Source: Cupriavidus basilensis
GTDB taxonomy: Bacteria > Pseudomonadota > Gammaproteobacteria > Burkholderiales > Burkholderiaceae
Length of the DNA stretch: 64,000 nucleotides
Direction: 5' to 3'
Assembly (NCBI RefSeq): GCF_000832305.1
Contig: NZ_CP010536.1
Location: forward strand, 1,364,001 to 1,428,000
The notes below the pieces were generated by a model. That model saw only the letters and a list, made by a program, of their open reading frames with translations, had not been told where the DNA came from and ran no database searches. Of the stretch, positions 17,131-27,302 are shown piece after piece. Made by a program: the position numbers and the translations under genes. Position 1 is the first letter of the stretch, and every line of letters starts with the position of its first letter.

Positions 17131-19098
17131 TCAAGCTACGTTCATCGGCAGCAGCACCATCTGCTTGCCTTGCAGGTGTAGCCGCTCCTGCAACTCGCCC
17201 GGCGTCTGGTTATGCAACCAGGCTGTCAGGAAATTGACGTGCTGGAAGATCAGCTTGCTGGCAAAGCAGACGCTGTTCGGGTACTCAGCCGTCACCGCAT
17301 CGACCAGCGTCATGAACTCGAGCACCGGGTTCGTGCCGAATGCCGCGCGCGAATCGGCCGCCAGGCCGTGGCGCTGGCAATTGGCGACGTAATAGCGCAG
17401 TGACTCACCAATCGTCTGTTGAAGGCGGTGCAGCGTTTCCTGGCCCTCGTAGCTCTGCGCATCGACCTCTCCCACGGCGAGGAAGATCATGTTCTTGAAG
17501 TGTCCGGGAAACAGGCGCTCGACCCAGAGCAGCGCATGCATGCTGACGCCGCGGTGCTTGCCCACCAGGACGATGGCGGTGGGCAGGCTGCGATCGAGGG
17601 GCCGCACGCGGCTCGCATCGACCAGCGGCGGGCTGCCGGCGAAGAGGGCATCGGCCCGGGCCAGCTCGGCACGCGTTGTCGTGTAATGGCGCTTGATGAA
17701 GACGCACAGCGCAACCACCAAGCCTGTTACCAGCACGGTCAGCCAGCCGCCAGCGGTGAATTTCTCCACCAGCGTGATCACCAGGACCGTGGCGGTGACC
17801 GACAAGCCCAGCAGGGACAGGGCGAAGCGCGCGATCCAGCGCGGCTCGCCGCGATGGCGCCACCAGTAGATGCAAAGGCCGAGCAAGGAAAGGCTGAAGG
17901 TCAGAAAGACATTGATGCTGTACAGCACCACCAGCACCGCGACCTGGCCGTGCGTCCACAACAGGATCAGCAAGCTGGCCAGGCCCATGACGATGACGCC
18001 GTTCTGCCGCACCAGCCGGGCGGAGAGGTCGCGGAAATGCCGCGGCACCCAGTAGTCCGCCGCCATGTTCGACAGCACCGCCGGGCCGTCCAGGAAGCCG
18101 GTCTGCGCGCCCACCAGCAGCAGCCCAGCCTCGGAGGCCAGCAGCGCCGCGAGCAGCGCATGGCGGGACCATGCCGAGCCGAAGCCAAGATGGTCGATGA
18201 TGCGGTCGAAGACCACGGCGTTCAGCGTCTTGCCTTCCACCGGCGCTGCGTTCCACAGCATGTAAAGCAGGATGATGCCACCCGCCGTGAAGGCCAGCGA
18301 GGTCGCCATGTAGAACATCGTCCACTTGCCGTTCGACACCCGCGGCTCGGCCAGCATGTTCACGTTGTTCGAGACCGCCTCCAGCCCGGTGTAGGTACCG
18401 CCACCCAGCGAGAACGCGCGCATCAGCAGCGCCGCCACCACGATCGGACCCATCGCCTGGGACATGCCGGAGGCCTCGCCAATGGCGTTGGGCACGACCG
18501 CGCCGAGATGGTCGCCGTGTGCTGCAACGCCATAGACGATCAGCCCGAGATGCAGTACCACGAAGGCCAGGAAGATGGGCATCAGCACCAGGATCGACTC
18601 CTTCATGCCGCGGAAATTGAGCCCGGTCATCATGATCACGATCACCAGCTCGGTGGCCAGCTTGAAGGCTTGGGCCTCTACCGGCAGCAAGCTGAAGAAC
18701 GCGTCGACGCCACTGGCCAGCGACGTCGCGACGGTCAGCACGTAATCGACCAGCAACGCTGCGCCCGACACCAGTCCGGGACGCGGCCCCAGCAAGGCCG
18801 TGGCCACGCGGTAACCGCCGCCGCCGGTGGGGAACAGCTCGATGACCTGGTTGTAGCCGACCGCGATGATGAATACCGTGCTGGCGGTGGCCAGCGCAAG
18901 GAAGAGCGCCAGCGGCGTATGGGTGCCAAGCGCGAGGAATGCCTCCTCGGGCCCATAGCACGAAGAGGAAAGCCCGTCGGCGCCTAATCCCACCCAGGCC
19001 AGCACCGGCACCACGGCGATCGCGTGGCGGGTTTCCGGGGCGAGCGGATCGAGCGGTTTTCCGGCCAGGTGCCGCCACCACTTCGACCATGCCGTCAT
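17131..19098 (-). CDS. APC-superfamily permease with large C-terminal cytoplasmic domain
   Basis: 655 residues. About the first 500 form a 12-helix APC transporter with conserved GLGADGLSSSCYGPEEAF and ELFPTGGGGYRVA near the first helices. The last ~150 residues are soluble (PTAIVLVGKHRGVSMHALLWVERLFPG), resembling the Usp-like domain of KimA-type potassium importers. It could carry K+ or an amino acid; the substrate is not certain. The start at 19098 was preferred to an upstream ATG because MTAWSKWWRHLAGKPLDP begins the conserved region. Confidence 0.78.
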   Translation of the reverse strand: MTAWSKWWRHLAGKPLDPLAPETRHAIAVVPVLAWVGLGADGLSSSCYGPEEAFLALGTHTPLALFLALATASTVFIIAVGYNQVIELFPTGGGGYRVATALLGPRPGLVSGAALLVDYVLTVATSLASGVDAFFSLLPVEAQAFKLATELVIVIMMTGLNFRGMKESILVLMPIFLAFVVLHLGLIVYGVAAHGDHLGAVVPNAIGEASGMSQAMGPIVVAALLMRAFSLGGGTYTGLEAVSNNVNMLAEPRVSNGKWTMFYMATSLAFTAGGIILLYMLWNAAPVEGKTLNAVVFDRIIDHLGFGSAWSRHALLAALLASEAGLLLVGAQTGFLDGPAVLSNMAADYWVPRHFRDLSARLVRQNGVIVMGLASLLILLWTHGQVAVLVVLYSINVFLTFSLSLLGLCIYWWRHRGEPRWIARFALSLLGLSVTATVLVITLVEKFTAGGWLTVLVTGLVVALCVFIKRHYTTTRAELARADALFAGSPPLVDASRVRPLDRSLPTAIVLVGKHRGVSMHALLWVERLFPGHFKNMIFLAVGEVDAQSYEGQETLHRLQQTIGESLRYYVANCQRHGLAADSRAAFGTNPVLEFMTLVDAVTAEYPNSVCFASKLIFQHVNFLTAWLHNQTPGELQERLHLQGKQMVLLPMNVA

Positions 19099-19263
19099 GT
19101 TCGCCACCCTGGACGCGACTGCGGCGCAGCGCACGAAAGCGCGGCGCCGGAATTTGCCGCCGGCGGCGCCCCTGCCCGCGCGCCAGCACCGGGAGCTCGG
19201 CACTCCCTGCAAGTAATGTAGGCGGCAAGCGGGCCGATTCGCAAGAACGGGTTCGAGGCCGCG

Positions 19264-20739
19264 CTATGACGCCAGCTCGCGCCGCAGCGTGTCGATCACC
19301 TGGGCCAGCCGCGCGATCAGCCCGTCGATGGCGCCGGCCGGCACGCCGGCGTAGCCGAACACGAAGCCGTTGTACTGCGCCAGCGGCGTGCCGGGCAAGC
19401 GGTAGGTGCTCAGCGGCCGCACGATCAGTCCCTGCGCACGCGCCGCGCGGGTGACCACGGTGTCGGCGAGCGGCAGTTCCAGGCGCGCGGACAGGTGCAT
19501 GCCGCCAGCGCTGGCCGATACCGTCACGCTGTCGCGCAAGTGCTTCGCCAGTGCCGCCTCCAGGGCGTCGCGGCGCTGTCCGTAGCGCTGGCGCATGCGG
19601 CGCAGGTGGCGGGCGAACTGGCCGCTGTCGATGAAGTCGGCCAGTGCGATCTGCTCGGCCACGTGGCCGCGCCGGGTGATTTCGCCAAGCGTGCCGGCGA
19701 TGGTCGCGGCCAGGTAGCGCGGCACCACCATGAAGCCCAGGCGCAGCGCCGGGAACATGGTCTTGCTGAACGTGCCCAGGTAGATCACCGGCGCATCCTC
19801 GCTCAGCCCCTGCACGGCCGAGAGCGGCACGCCGCCGCGGCGGAACTCGCTGTCGTAGTCGTCCTCGACAATCCAGGCCCCGGCGGCGCGGGCATCTTCG
19901 ATGAGCTTGAGGCGCCGTTCCAGGCTGAGAATGGAGCCCAGTGGATACTGATGGGATGGCGTGATGTAGATCAGCCGGGGCGGGGCGTCGCGCCACTGCT
20001 CCGGGCGGGGCGCCAGGCCGTCCGCATCCACCGCCACGGGCTCGAGTACGAGGCCGGCCGACTGGAAGGCGGCCCGCGCGCCACCGTAGCCGGGATTCTC
20101 GATCCAGGCCGTGTCGCCGGCATCGGCCAGGATGCGCGCGCACAGGTCCAGGCTGGTCTGCGTGCCGTCGGTGATGAAGACCTGGTCCATGTCGCAGCGC
20201 ACCCCGCGCGAGACCTTCAGGTACTCGGCGATGGCGTGGCGCAGCGCGGGCTGCCCCTCGACCTTGCCGTAGCCAAGATGGCGCGGGCCGAGCTGGCGCC
20301 AGGCGCGCTCGATGCTGCGCCGCCACGCGGCCAGCGCAAAGCCATCCAGGTCGGGCACGCCGGGCACGAACGGCAGCAAGTCGTGCATGTCGTCGGCATC
20401 GCGCTGCAGCCCGCGCACCCGCCGCGACAACTCGGCGACACGCTTGACTGCCTCCGTGCCGTGGCCGGCCGGCACCAGGCCCACGCGCGCCACCGTGGTG
20501 CCGTGCCGCGTCGGTACCACGAAGCCTTCGGCCGCCAGGCTCTCGTAGGCGTAGATCACGGAGTTGCGTGCCATGCCGAGTTCCGCCGCCAGGGTGCGCG
20601 TGGCGATCAGCTGGCTGCCCTGGGCGATTCGCCCGTCGAGGATGGCGCCGCGCAAGCACTCGTACAAGAGCCGCTGCTGGGTGAGCTTGCGGCCATCGAG
20701 CTGGCGCTTGAAGGTAGAGACCAGCAGGCCGTAGTCCAT
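19264..20739 (-). CDS. MocR/PdxR-type GntR regulator with aminotransferase domain
   Basis: 491 residues. A winged helix-turn-helix (QLIATRTLAAELGMARNSVIYAYESLAAEGFV) occupies residues ~15-75. A linker joins it to a fold-type I aminotransferase domain with IVEDDYDSEFR and the PLP-lysine motif GTFSKTMFPALRLGF. Such regulators use PLP or an amino-acid adduct as effector and usually control an adjacent divergent gene, here the PNPOx-like gene at 20895. The ATG at 20739 gives MDYGLLVSTFKRQLD. Upstream open frame consists of tandem repeats and is probably not translated. Confidence 0.9.
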   Translation of the reverse strand: MDYGLLVSTFKRQLDGRKLTQQRLLYECLRGAILDGRIAQGSQLIATRTLAAELGMARNSVIYAYESLAAEGFVVPTRHGTTVARVGLVPAGHGTEAVKRVAELSRRVRGLQRDADDMHDLLPFVPGVPDLDGFALAAWRRSIERAWRQLGPRHLGYGKVEGQPALRHAIAEYLKVSRGVRCDMDQVFITDGTQTSLDLCARILADAGDTAWIENPGYGGARAAFQSAGLVLEPVAVDADGLAPRPEQWRDAPPRLIYITPSHQYPLGSILSLERRLKLIEDARAAGAWIVEDDYDSEFRRGGVPLSAVQGLSEDAPVIYLGTFSKTMFPALRLGFMVVPRYLAATIAGTLGEITRRGHVAEQIALADFIDSGQFARHLRRMRQRYGQRRDALEAALAKHLRDSVTVSASAGGMHLSARLELPLADTVVTRAARAQGLIVRPLSTYRLPGTPLAQYNGFVFGYAGVPAGAIDGLIARLAQVIDTLRRELAS

Positions 20740-20742
20740 GTC

Positions 20743-20775
20743 GTGGTTTCCGTGGTTTCCGTGGTTTCGTGGTTC
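20743..20775. repeat. tandem GTGGTTTCC repeats upstream of the MocR gene
   Basis: Two perfect 9-bp units (20743-20751, 20752-20760) are followed by GTGGTTTC and GTGGTTC. They lie 4 bases beyond the MocR start codon in the divergent intergenic region. MocR proteins typically bind direct repeats, so these may be autoregulatory sites, though they could be a simple repeat. Confidence 0.55.
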
Positions 20776-20894
20776 TAAAAACCGTAGGTCGGCTGGGTCT
20801 AGCCATGGTGCCACGAAATCCCTATCTTGGCGGCATCGCCGTAACGCAACGAGATTGCCGGCCGGCACCCACAACCCCAGGACAAGGAGCCACC

Positions 20895-21611
20895 ATGAGC
20901 CAGAAACCCATGCCGCCGAGCGAACGTACCCGAGTGCGGCGCGTCGCCGATCGCGGCCACTATGATCGCGCCACACTGCATGCGATTCTCGACGATGCTT
21001 ACCTGTGCCACCTGGCCTTCACCGACGATCACGGCACCCACTGCATTCCCACCGCGTGCTGGCGCGAGGGCGAGCACCTCTACATCCATGGCTCCAATGG
21101 CAGCCGCATGCTGAAGCTGGCCGCGACAGGCAGCCAGGTCTGCGTCACCGTGACGCACCTCGACGGCCTGGTGATGGCGCGCTCGGCGTTTCATCATTCG
21201 ATGAACTACCGCTCGGCGGTGATCTACGGCAGTTTTGAAGTGGTGGCTGGCGCAGCGAAGGCGGCGGCGATGGATGCCTTCCTGGAGCGCATTGCGCTGG
21301 GGCGTTCGGGCCAAGCCAGGCCGGGGGATGCCAATGAGCTGGCGGCGACCACGGTGTTGCGCATCGGGCTGGAGGAAGCCGCCACCAAGATCCGCAGCGG
21401 CGGGCCCAAGGATGACGAGGCCGATATGGCGCTGCCGGTATGGGCGGGCGTGCTGCCGCTGCGCCTCCAGGGGCAGCGGCCGGTGCCGGATGGCGTGCAG
21501 CCCAGCGTGCCGGACTATGTGCGAAGCTGGGGGCAGTGCGTTTGTGCTGAGGCGATGGCCGAGGCACCCGGCGAGACGATGCCGGGCAGGGCGGTCACGG
21601 TGGATGCTTGA
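20895..21611 (+). CDS. pyridoxamine 5'-phosphate oxidase-like FMN-binding protein
   Basis: 238 residues of split-barrel flavin fold. The pattern AYLCHLAFTDDHGTHCIPTACWREG, LYIHGSNGSRMLKLA, VCVTVTHLDGLVMAR and FHHSMNYRSAVIYG matches the nimA-like/PNPOx-related group, which bind FMN or F420. The ATG has AAGGAG 6 bases upstream. It is transcribed divergently from a MocR regulator, an arrangement that suggests control by PLP or an amine. Confidence 0.85.
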   Translation: MSQKPMPPSERTRVRRVADRGHYDRATLHAILDDAYLCHLAFTDDHGTHCIPTACWREGEHLYIHGSNGSRMLKLAATGSQVCVTVTHLDGLVMARSAFHHSMNYRSAVIYGSFEVVAGAAKAAAMDAFLERIALGRSGQARPGDANELAATTVLRIGLEEAATKIRSGGPKDDEADMALPVWAGVLPLRLQGQRPVPDGVQPSVPDYVRSWGQCVCAEAMAEAPGETMPGRAVTVDA

Positions 21612-21684
21612 GGCGGCAGCACGCCATGGCCATCGCAGCGCCTTCACGCCGCGACGCCATCGCGCTGCGTTGTTGCCGGGGTGC

Positions 21685-22506
21685 TTAGCGGGCCGGCTTG
21701 GCGTTGTCCACCGAGAACGGGGACAGCAGGCGCACCATCTGCGCGAACGCCTTGGGGTTGCCGGCCAGCACTTCGCCTTGTTCGAGCTGGCGCGCTTCGC
21801 CGGCGTAGTTGCCCACCAGGCCGCCGGCCTCGGTCACCAGCAGCATGCCGGCGGCCATGTCCCACGGGTGCAGGCCTTGCTCGAAGAAGCCATCGGTGCG
21901 GCCGCAGGCCACATAGGCCAGATCGAGCGCCGCGGCGCCAGGGCGGCGCAGGCCGGCGCAGCTTTGCGTCATCAGCGCGAACAGTTCCATGTACTGGTCC
22001 AGGCCTTCCATGTCGCGGTAGGGGAAGCCGGTGCCGATCAGGCAGTCGGCCAGCTTGTCGCGGCGCGACACGCGGATGCGGCGGTTGTTCAGGAACGCGC
22101 CGGCGCCCTTGCTGGCTGTGAAGAGTTCGTCACGCGCCGGGTCGTAGACGACGGCTTGTGCCGGCACGCCCTTGTGCAGCTGGGCGATCGAGACCGCGTA
22201 CTGGGGAAAGCCGTGGATGAAGTTGGTGGTGCCGTCGAGCGGGTCGATGACCCAGACGTATTCGCTGGTGGGTTCTTCGCCTTCGGCCCAGGACTGGCCG
22301 GACTCTTCCGCTAGAATGGCGTGATCCGGATAGGCCGTGCGGATGATCTCGACGATCGCTGCCTCGGCGGCGCGGTCGACTTCGGTGACGAAATCGTTGT
22401 GCTGCTTGCGAGATACCTGAACCCGGTCGATGTCCATCGACGCGCGGTTGATGACGGAACCTGCCTTGCGGGCTGCCTTGACGGCAATATTTAGCATCGG
22501 ATGCAT
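21685..22506 (-). CDS. suhB: inositol-1-monophosphatase SuhB
   Basis: 273 residues. Mg-dependent phosphatase of the inositol monophosphatase family; in E. coli SuhB also joins the rRNA antitermination complex. ILAEESG supplies the first Glu ligand, [16 protein letters not shown] the DPxDxT motif, and [17 protein letters not shown] the last Asp. The ATG at 22506 gives [19 protein letters not shown], the standard start. Divergent from trmJ, as in many proteobacteria. Confidence 0.95.
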   Translation of the reverse strand: MHPMLNIAVKAARKAGSVINRASMDIDRVQVSRKQHNDFVTEVDRAAEAAIVEIIRTAYPDHAILAEESGQSWAEGEEPTSEYVWVIDPLDGTTNFIHGFPQYAVSIAQLHKGVPAQAVVYDPARDELFTASKGAGAFLNNRRIRVSRRDKLADCLIGTGFPYRDMEGLDQYMELFALMTQSCAGLRRPGAAALDLAYVACGRTDGFFEQGLHPWDMAAGMLLVTEAGGLVGNYAGEARQLEQGEVLAGNPKAFAQMVRLLSPFSVDNAKPAR

Positions 22507-22643
22507 GAATCTCTCCAGGCCGGCCAAGGGTGCGCGGCCTGGCGCAAAAGGCCGGCGCGCTGCCCTTTGGGGCGGCTGACAACACAACGGATTGTAGAAG
22601 AACGGGCGCGTCGCTACCGCATGAAACGGGCGGCGCACCGAAG

Positions 22644-23645
22644 ATGAAGCCTGAATTGTATATGAACCCGCAGAACCAGACGAGCGCCGACGCCAACGGC
22701 GCCCCCGCCGCAGCCCCCGCCACCCAGGCCGGTCCGGACCTTGATCCGCCATCTGGCGCGCCTTGCCAGGGAGTTTCCGCTGCCGCTCCAGGGCCGGCAG
22801 CCGATGCGGCCCTGACGGCCCCCGCCGCGTTTGCCGCAGTGCGTTTCGTGCTGGTCGAGACCAGCCATCCCGGCAATGTCGGCGCCGTCGCGCGGGCCAT
22901 GAAGACCATGGGCTTCGGCGCCGCGCCGGGCAGCCTGGTGCTGGTTTCGCCACGTGAGCCGGCGGTGCGCGAGCATCCGGATGCCATCGCCATGGCCAGC
23001 GGCGCCGACGACGTACTGGCAGGCGCGGTGATCGTCGACAACATCGAGGCCGCGCTGGCCGGTACCGCCTACGCAGTGGCGCTCACGGCACGCCAGCGCG
23101 AGTTCGGGCCGCCCCGTTTGCTGCCGCGCGACGCGGTGGCGCAGGCCGGTGCCCGCATTGCCGCCCTGCAAGCCACCCCGCAAGGCGCGCAAGCCGCCGG
23201 CGCCCACATTGCCTTTGTGTTCGGCAATGAGCGCTTCGGCCTGCCCAACGAGGTGGTCGACCGCTGCTCGGCAGTCACCCACATTCCCGCCAATCCCGCC
23301 TACACCTCGCTCAATCTTGCCCAGGCCGTGCAACTGGTGGCCTACGAGATGCGCCTGGCACTGCTGGAGGTGAGGGCGACGCCGCTCGCCGAGATCGGCT
23401 ATGCTGGCGAACCGGCCACGGCCGAGCAGATCGAGGCCATGTTCGGCCACCTGCAGTCAGGGCTGGAAGCCATCGGCTTCCTGGATCCGGCTAGCCCGAA
23501 GAAGCTGATGCCGCGCTTGCGCCGGATGCTCGCGCGCAGCGGGCTGGAGCGCGAGGAGGTCAATATCCTGCGGGGCATTGCCAAGCACATGCTGGCAGCC
23601 ACGCAAGGCCAAGACGCACGGGCGCCAACCAAACAGGAGAAGTGA
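22644..23645 (+). CDS. trmJ: tRNA (cytidine/uridine-2'-O-)-methyltransferase TrmJ
   Basis: 333 residues from the ATG at 22644, or 327 from the ATG at 22662. The SPOUT domain begins with [40 protein letters not shown] and the knot segment [16 protein letters not shown] bind SAM. It methylates position 32 of tRNA anticodon loops. The first ~65 residues are an Ala/Pro-rich extension absent from E. coli TrmJ. A prpF fragment starts 4 bases after the stop. Confidence 0.92.
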   Translation: MKPELYMNPQNQTSADANGAPAAAPATQAGPDLDPPSGAPCQGVSAAAPGPAADAALTAPAAFAAVRFVLVETSHPGNVGAVARAMKTMGFGAAPGSLVLVSPREPAVREHPDAIAMASGADDVLAGAVIVDNIEAALAGTAYAVALTARQREFGPPRLLPRDAVAQAGARIAALQATPQGAQAAGAHIAFVFGNERFGLPNEVVDRCSAVTHIPANPAYTSLNLAQAVQLVAYEMRLALLEVRATPLAEIGYAGEPATAEQIEAMFGHLQSGLEAIGFLDPASPKKLMPRLRRMLARSGLEREEVNILRGIAKHMLAATQGQDARAPTKQEK

Positions 23646-23649
23646 GCAG

Positions 23650-24225
23650 GTGGAGATTCCGGCCTACTACATGCGTGGCGGCACCAGCAAAGGGGTCTTC
23701 TTCCTGGCTGACGACTTGCCCACCGATCCGGGCGACCGCGATGCCGTGCTGCTGCGCGTGATCGGCTCGCCCGATCCGCATGGCCGGCAGAGCGATGGCA
23801 TGGGTGGCGCCACCGCCAACACCAGCCATGTCGTGCTGGTGCGCCCCTCGCAGCGTCCCGATTGCGATGTGGACTGCCTGTTCGGCGCGGTGGCCATCGG
23901 CGAGCCGCGGATCGACTGGGCCGGCAATGGCGGCGAGCTGCTGGCCGCGGCGGCGCCGTTCGCGATCTGGCGCGGTTTCGTGCCGGCGCGCGATAGCGTC
24001 ACCACGGTGCGCATCTGGTTGCTGAGCGCGGGCCAGGCCGTCGTTGCCCGCGTGCCTTGCCGCAATGGCCATCCGCTCGAGGATGGCGATTTTGCCGAGG
24101 ACGGCCTGCCGTTCGCGGCGGACGGGATCGTGCTCGACTATCTCGCGCCGGCCAGTGGGTCGTTGCCCTCCACCAGCGCGCGCCGCCTGATGACCGGCCT
24201 GGTGCACGTGCCCGAGCGATGTTGA
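23650..24225 (+). pseudogene. truncated PrpF-family 2-methylaconitate isomerase
   Basis: 191 residues that match only the first half of PrpF/AcnD-associated isomerases (~390-400 aa). Conserved parts are IPAYYMRGGTSKGVFF, GSPDPHGRQSDGMGGATANTSHVV, DVDCLFGAVAI and TTVRIWLLSAGQ. Homology fades after LDYLAPASGSLP, and a stop follows. The C-terminal half, with the second active-site region, is not found in any frame before cysE. A GTG start at 23650 has AGGAG upstream. Probably a decayed copy; a full prpF would normally accompany a prpBCD cluster. Confidence 0.7.
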
Positions 24226-24455
24226 TGGCAGGCGCCGCCGGTCCCGCAGATCCCGCAGATCCAACATGCCTCACATGTCCGGCATGTTCCGCGGGGCGGC
24301 CGGCGCCATTGCAGCCAATGTCCATGACGGCAGCAGGGCAGCAAATCTCTTACACTCCCTGATCCCGTTTTCACCGGCCAATGACCATGCCGGCGATCGC
24401 GCCAGCCCTGGCCCAGGGCGCGCGGCGCACGGCGTGGCAACACGACACGACCAAG

Positions 24456-25199
24456 ATGTTCACTCGCCTGAAGGAAGATATCGACGCCATCATGCGGCGC
24501 GACCCCGCCGCACGCAGCCGTCTGGAGGTACTGACCTGCTATCCCGGCTTTCACGCCGTGGTGTTCCATCGCTTCGCGCACGCCTGCTGGAATGCAGGGT
24601 TTCACTGGCTGGGCCGCTGGATCTCGCACTGGGCCCGCTTTTTCACCGGTATCGAGATCCACCCTGGCGCCAAGGTGGGGCGGCGCGTGTTCATTGACCA
24701 CGGCATGGGGGTGGTGGTGGGCGAGACCGCCGAGATCGGCGACGACTGCACCATCTACCAGGGCGTGACCCTGGGCGGGACCTCGCTCTACAAGGGGGTG
24801 AAGCGCCATCCCACGCTAGGTGCGAACGTGGTGGTGAGCGCCGGTGCCAAGGTGCTCGGCGGCTACACCATCGGCGACGGCGCGCGCATCGGCTCCAACG
24901 CCGTGGTGCTCAAGCCGGTGCCGCCGGGCGCTACCGCGGTCGGCATCCCGGCGCGCATCATCCTGCCGGACGCACCCAGCGGGCAGCAGGGCGCCAAGCA
25001 GGAGTTCTCCGCCTATGGCATCACGCCGAACGCAGACGACCCGGTCTCGCTGGCGCTCAAGAGCCTGATCGACAACGCGGCGCAACAGCACGAGCGGCTG
25101 GAGACCGTGATGGCCGCGCTGGACCGGCTCGGCGAGCATCTCGAGAACACGCCGAACGACCGCTTCGATGCGAGCGAGCTGCGCAAGCTGATGAAGTAG
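24456..25199 (+). CDS. cysE: serine O-acetyltransferase
   Basis: 247 residues. It makes O-acetylserine for cysteine synthesis. The N-terminal alpha-helical domain ([21 protein letters not shown]) is followed by a left-handed beta-helix of hexapeptide repeats from about residue 65: [36 protein letters not shown]. The catalytic His/Asp pair lies in FIDHGMGV. The short helical domain places it with the SAT/NifP type. An in-frame ATG 75 bases upstream exists, but 24456 fits the family. Confidence 0.92.
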   Translation: MFTRLKEDIDAIMRRDPAARSRLEVLTCYPGFHAVVFHRFAHACWNAGFHWLGRWISHWARFFTGIEIHPGAKVGRRVFIDHGMGVVVGETAEIGDDCTIYQGVTLGGTSLYKGVKRHPTLGANVVVSAGAKVLGGYTIGDGARIGSNAVVLKPVPPGATAVGIPARIILPDAPSGQQGAKQEFSAYGITPNADDPVSLALKSLIDNAAQQHERLETVMAALDRLGEHLENTPNDRFDASELRKLMK

Positions 25200-25242
25200 T
25201 TTGATGAAGCAGGTCGATGAAGCGCAGCGGGCGGATTTGGCG

Positions 25243-26031
25243 TCAGCTTACTTGCGGTAGCACACTGAATCCGCCCGCGTCAAGTTGCAGCACGGCGGCG
25301 CGCGGCCGCTTGCCGTCGAGGTCCCAGTCGGTCAGCACCCAGCGCACGCCTTCCGGGCTCTCGTGCCGGGCGGGGCGGTGCGTATGGCCATGCACCAGGG
25401 CCGGCGCCTGGCTGGCGCGCAATAGCGCGGCCACGGCTTGCGGCGTGGTGTCGCCGTAGTCTGGCGGTGCGTCGCGGCGGGCCTGCGTGCGGCCCGCTTC
25501 GCTATCGGCGCGCAGGCGGCGCGCCACGCGCAGCCGCAGCGTCAACGGCAGCGACAGGAATACCCGCTGCACCCAGCGCTTGCGGGTCCAGTGGCGAAAC
25601 CGCATATAGCGCTCATCGTCGGTGCACAGCATGTCACCGTGGCTGAGCACCACGCGCTGGCCAGCGCAGTCGATCACGGTGGGGTCGGGCAGCAAGGTGG
25701 CGCCAGCGGCGCGCGCAAAACGCTGCCCCAGCAGGAAGTCGCGGTTGCCGTGCATCAGGTAGACCTGGACGCCGCGTTCGGCAAGCTGGCGCAGCCTGGC
25801 GGCCACCTGCGCCGCGAAGGGGCTGTCGGTTTCTTCGTCGCCAACCCAGAATTCGAAAAAATCACCCAGGATGAACAGGGCGCGCGCCTCTTGCGCCGCG
25901 CGTTCGAGCACGTGCTCGAAGGAGGCCAGCGTGCGCGGCATGCCGGGGGTGAGATGCAGGTCGGAAATGAACCACGCCGGCGCAGGCACCGCAAGGGCGC
26001 CGGCCGCCGGCGTGGATGGGGTCACAGTCAT
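25243..26031 (-). CDS. lpxH: UDP-2,3-diacylglucosamine diphosphatase
   Basis: 262 residues. It hydrolyses UDP-diacylglucosamine to lipid X in lipid A synthesis at the inner membrane face. All calcineurin-like metal motifs are present: FISDLHL, LGDFFEFWVGDE, MHGNRDFLLG, LSHGDMLCTDD and VHGHTHRP. It lies downstream of two cyclophilin genes in the same direction, the usual Burkholderiales arrangement. A Pro/Ala-rich N-terminal tail of about 18 residues precedes the first strand. Confidence 0.95.
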   Translation of the reverse strand: MTVTPSTPAAGALAVPAPAWFISDLHLTPGMPRTLASFEHVLERAAQEARALFILGDFFEFWVGDEETDSPFAAQVAARLRQLAERGVQVYLMHGNRDFLLGQRFARAAGATLLPDPTVIDCAGQRVVLSHGDMLCTDDERYMRFRHWTRKRWVQRVFLSLPLTLRLRVARRLRADSEAGRTQARRDAPPDYGDTTPQAVAALLRASQAPALVHGHTHRPARHESPEGVRWVLTDWDLDGKRPRAAVLQLDAGGFSVLPQVS

Positions 26032-26114
26032 GCTGTTGGAAAGAGATGCTGGCCTGACGGCATGGAGCGACCCCGCGGGGCCCGGTGGAACGTGTCCCGG
26101 TGATGGCCCGTGGC

Positions 26115-26615
26115 TTATTCGACCACCACGGCCTTTTCGATGACCACGTCTTCGAGCGGCACGTCCTGGTGGAAGCCAGCGCTGCCGGTACGCACGCCCT
26201 TGATTTTCTCGACCACGTCGGAGCCGTCGGTCACCTTGCCGAACACGGCGTAGCCGAAGCCTTGCGGGGTCGGCGAGGTGAAGTTCAGGAAGTCATTGTC
26301 GACCGCGTTGATGAAGAACTGCGCGGTGGCCGAGTGCGGTGCGTTGGTACGCGCCATGGCAACCGTGTAGCGATCGTTCTTCAGGCCGTTGCCGGCTTCG
26401 TTCTCGATCGGGGCATCGGTGCCCTTTTGCTTCATGCCGGGCTCGAAGCCGCCGCCCTGGATCATGAAGTTCTTGATCACGCGGTGAAAAATGGTGTTGT
26501 CGTAGTGGCCCTTGCGCACATACGACAGGAAGTTCTCAACCGACTTCGGTGCCTTTTCAGCGTCGAGTTCGATGGTGATGACACCCTGGTTGGTGTGGAG
26601 TTCTACCTTGGACAT
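26115..26615 (-). CDS. ppiB: cytoplasmic cyclophilin peptidyl-prolyl isomerase
   Basis: 166 residues without a signal peptide. Active-site signatures are [31 protein letters not shown] and GYAVFGKV. It accelerates prolyl isomerisation in folding. The ATG is preceded by AAAGGAACGCAA. It lies 32 bases downstream of the exported paralogue, so the two cyclophilins form a tandem duplicate pair. Confidence 0.95.
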   Translation of the reverse strand: MSKVELHTNQGVITIELDAEKAPKSVENFLSYVRKGHYDNTIFHRVIKNFMIQGGGFEPGMKQKGTDAPIENEAGNGLKNDRYTVAMARTNAPHSATAQFFINAVDNDFLNFTSPTPQGFGYAVFGKVTDGSDVVEKIKGVRTGSAGFHQDVPLEDVVIEKAVVVE

Positions 26616-26647
26616 TTGCGTTCCTTTGTTCGGTGTTTGTTCGGCGG

Positions 26648-27232
26648 TTATTTGACGACAGTAGCCGACTCGATCACGATCGGCGTGGCCGGCACATTAC
26701 GCATCGGGCCATACGAGGTGGTGGGCGCGTTCTTCATCTTGTCGACGGTATCCATGCCTTCCACCACCTTGCCGAACACGGCATAGCCGTTACCGTCCGG
26801 CGACGGATAGTCGAGACTCGAATTATCCACCACATTGATGAAGAACTGGGCGGTGGCGGAGTTCGGATCGCTGGTGCGCGCCATGGCCACCGTGCCGGCC
26901 TTGTTCTTCAGCCCGTTCTGGGCTTCCAGCGGGATCGCCGCGCGCGTGGGCTTTTGCTTCATGTCGCGGTCAAAGCCACCGCCTTGCACCATGAAGCCAT
27001 TGATCACGCGGTGGAAGATGGTACCGCTATAGAAGCCGCTCTTCACGTACTCCATGAAGTTCGCGACAGTCTTGGGCGCGGCGTCCGGATAAACCTCGAG
27101 CGTGAACTTGCCGGCGCTGGTGACGAACTGCACCCGTTCGGTTTTCGTCTGCTGTGCCTGCGCGGCCAGCGGCGAGAGCGCCATGGCTGCGGCGGCGATG
27201 CCGGCAAGGACTAGGCGACGCGAAAAGATCAT
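26648..27232 (-). CDS. ppiA: periplasmic cyclophilin peptidyl-prolyl isomerase
   Basis: 194 residues. [27 protein letters not shown] is a Sec signal peptide with cleavage after AQA. The mature domain carries [31 protein letters not shown] and GYAVFGKV. The ATG at 27232 was chosen for the signal peptide; a longer open frame upstream has no homology. It heads the ppiA-ppiB-lpxH gene run. Confidence 0.94.
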   Translation of the reverse strand: MIFSRRLVLAGIAAAAMALSPLAAQAQQTKTERVQFVTSAGKFTLEVYPDAAPKTVANFMEYVKSGFYSGTIFHRVINGFMVQGGGFDRDMKQKPTRAAIPLEAQNGLKNKAGTVAMARTSDPNSATAQFFINVVDNSSLDYPSPDGNGYAVFGKVVEGMDTVDKMKNAPTTSYGPMRNVPATPIVIESATVVK

Positions 27233-27302
27233 GCTTGACTCCGTGGATCGGGGAAACGATAGGGCCTGGCAGGGTAGCGGCCCGGCCCGTTGGGCAAGGT
27301 AT

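Noticed and set aside
17405..20806. 1133-residue minus-strand frame crossing the permease and MocR genes
   Set aside because: It runs out of frame through two recognisable genes, is Arg/Pro/Ala-biased and has no motif.
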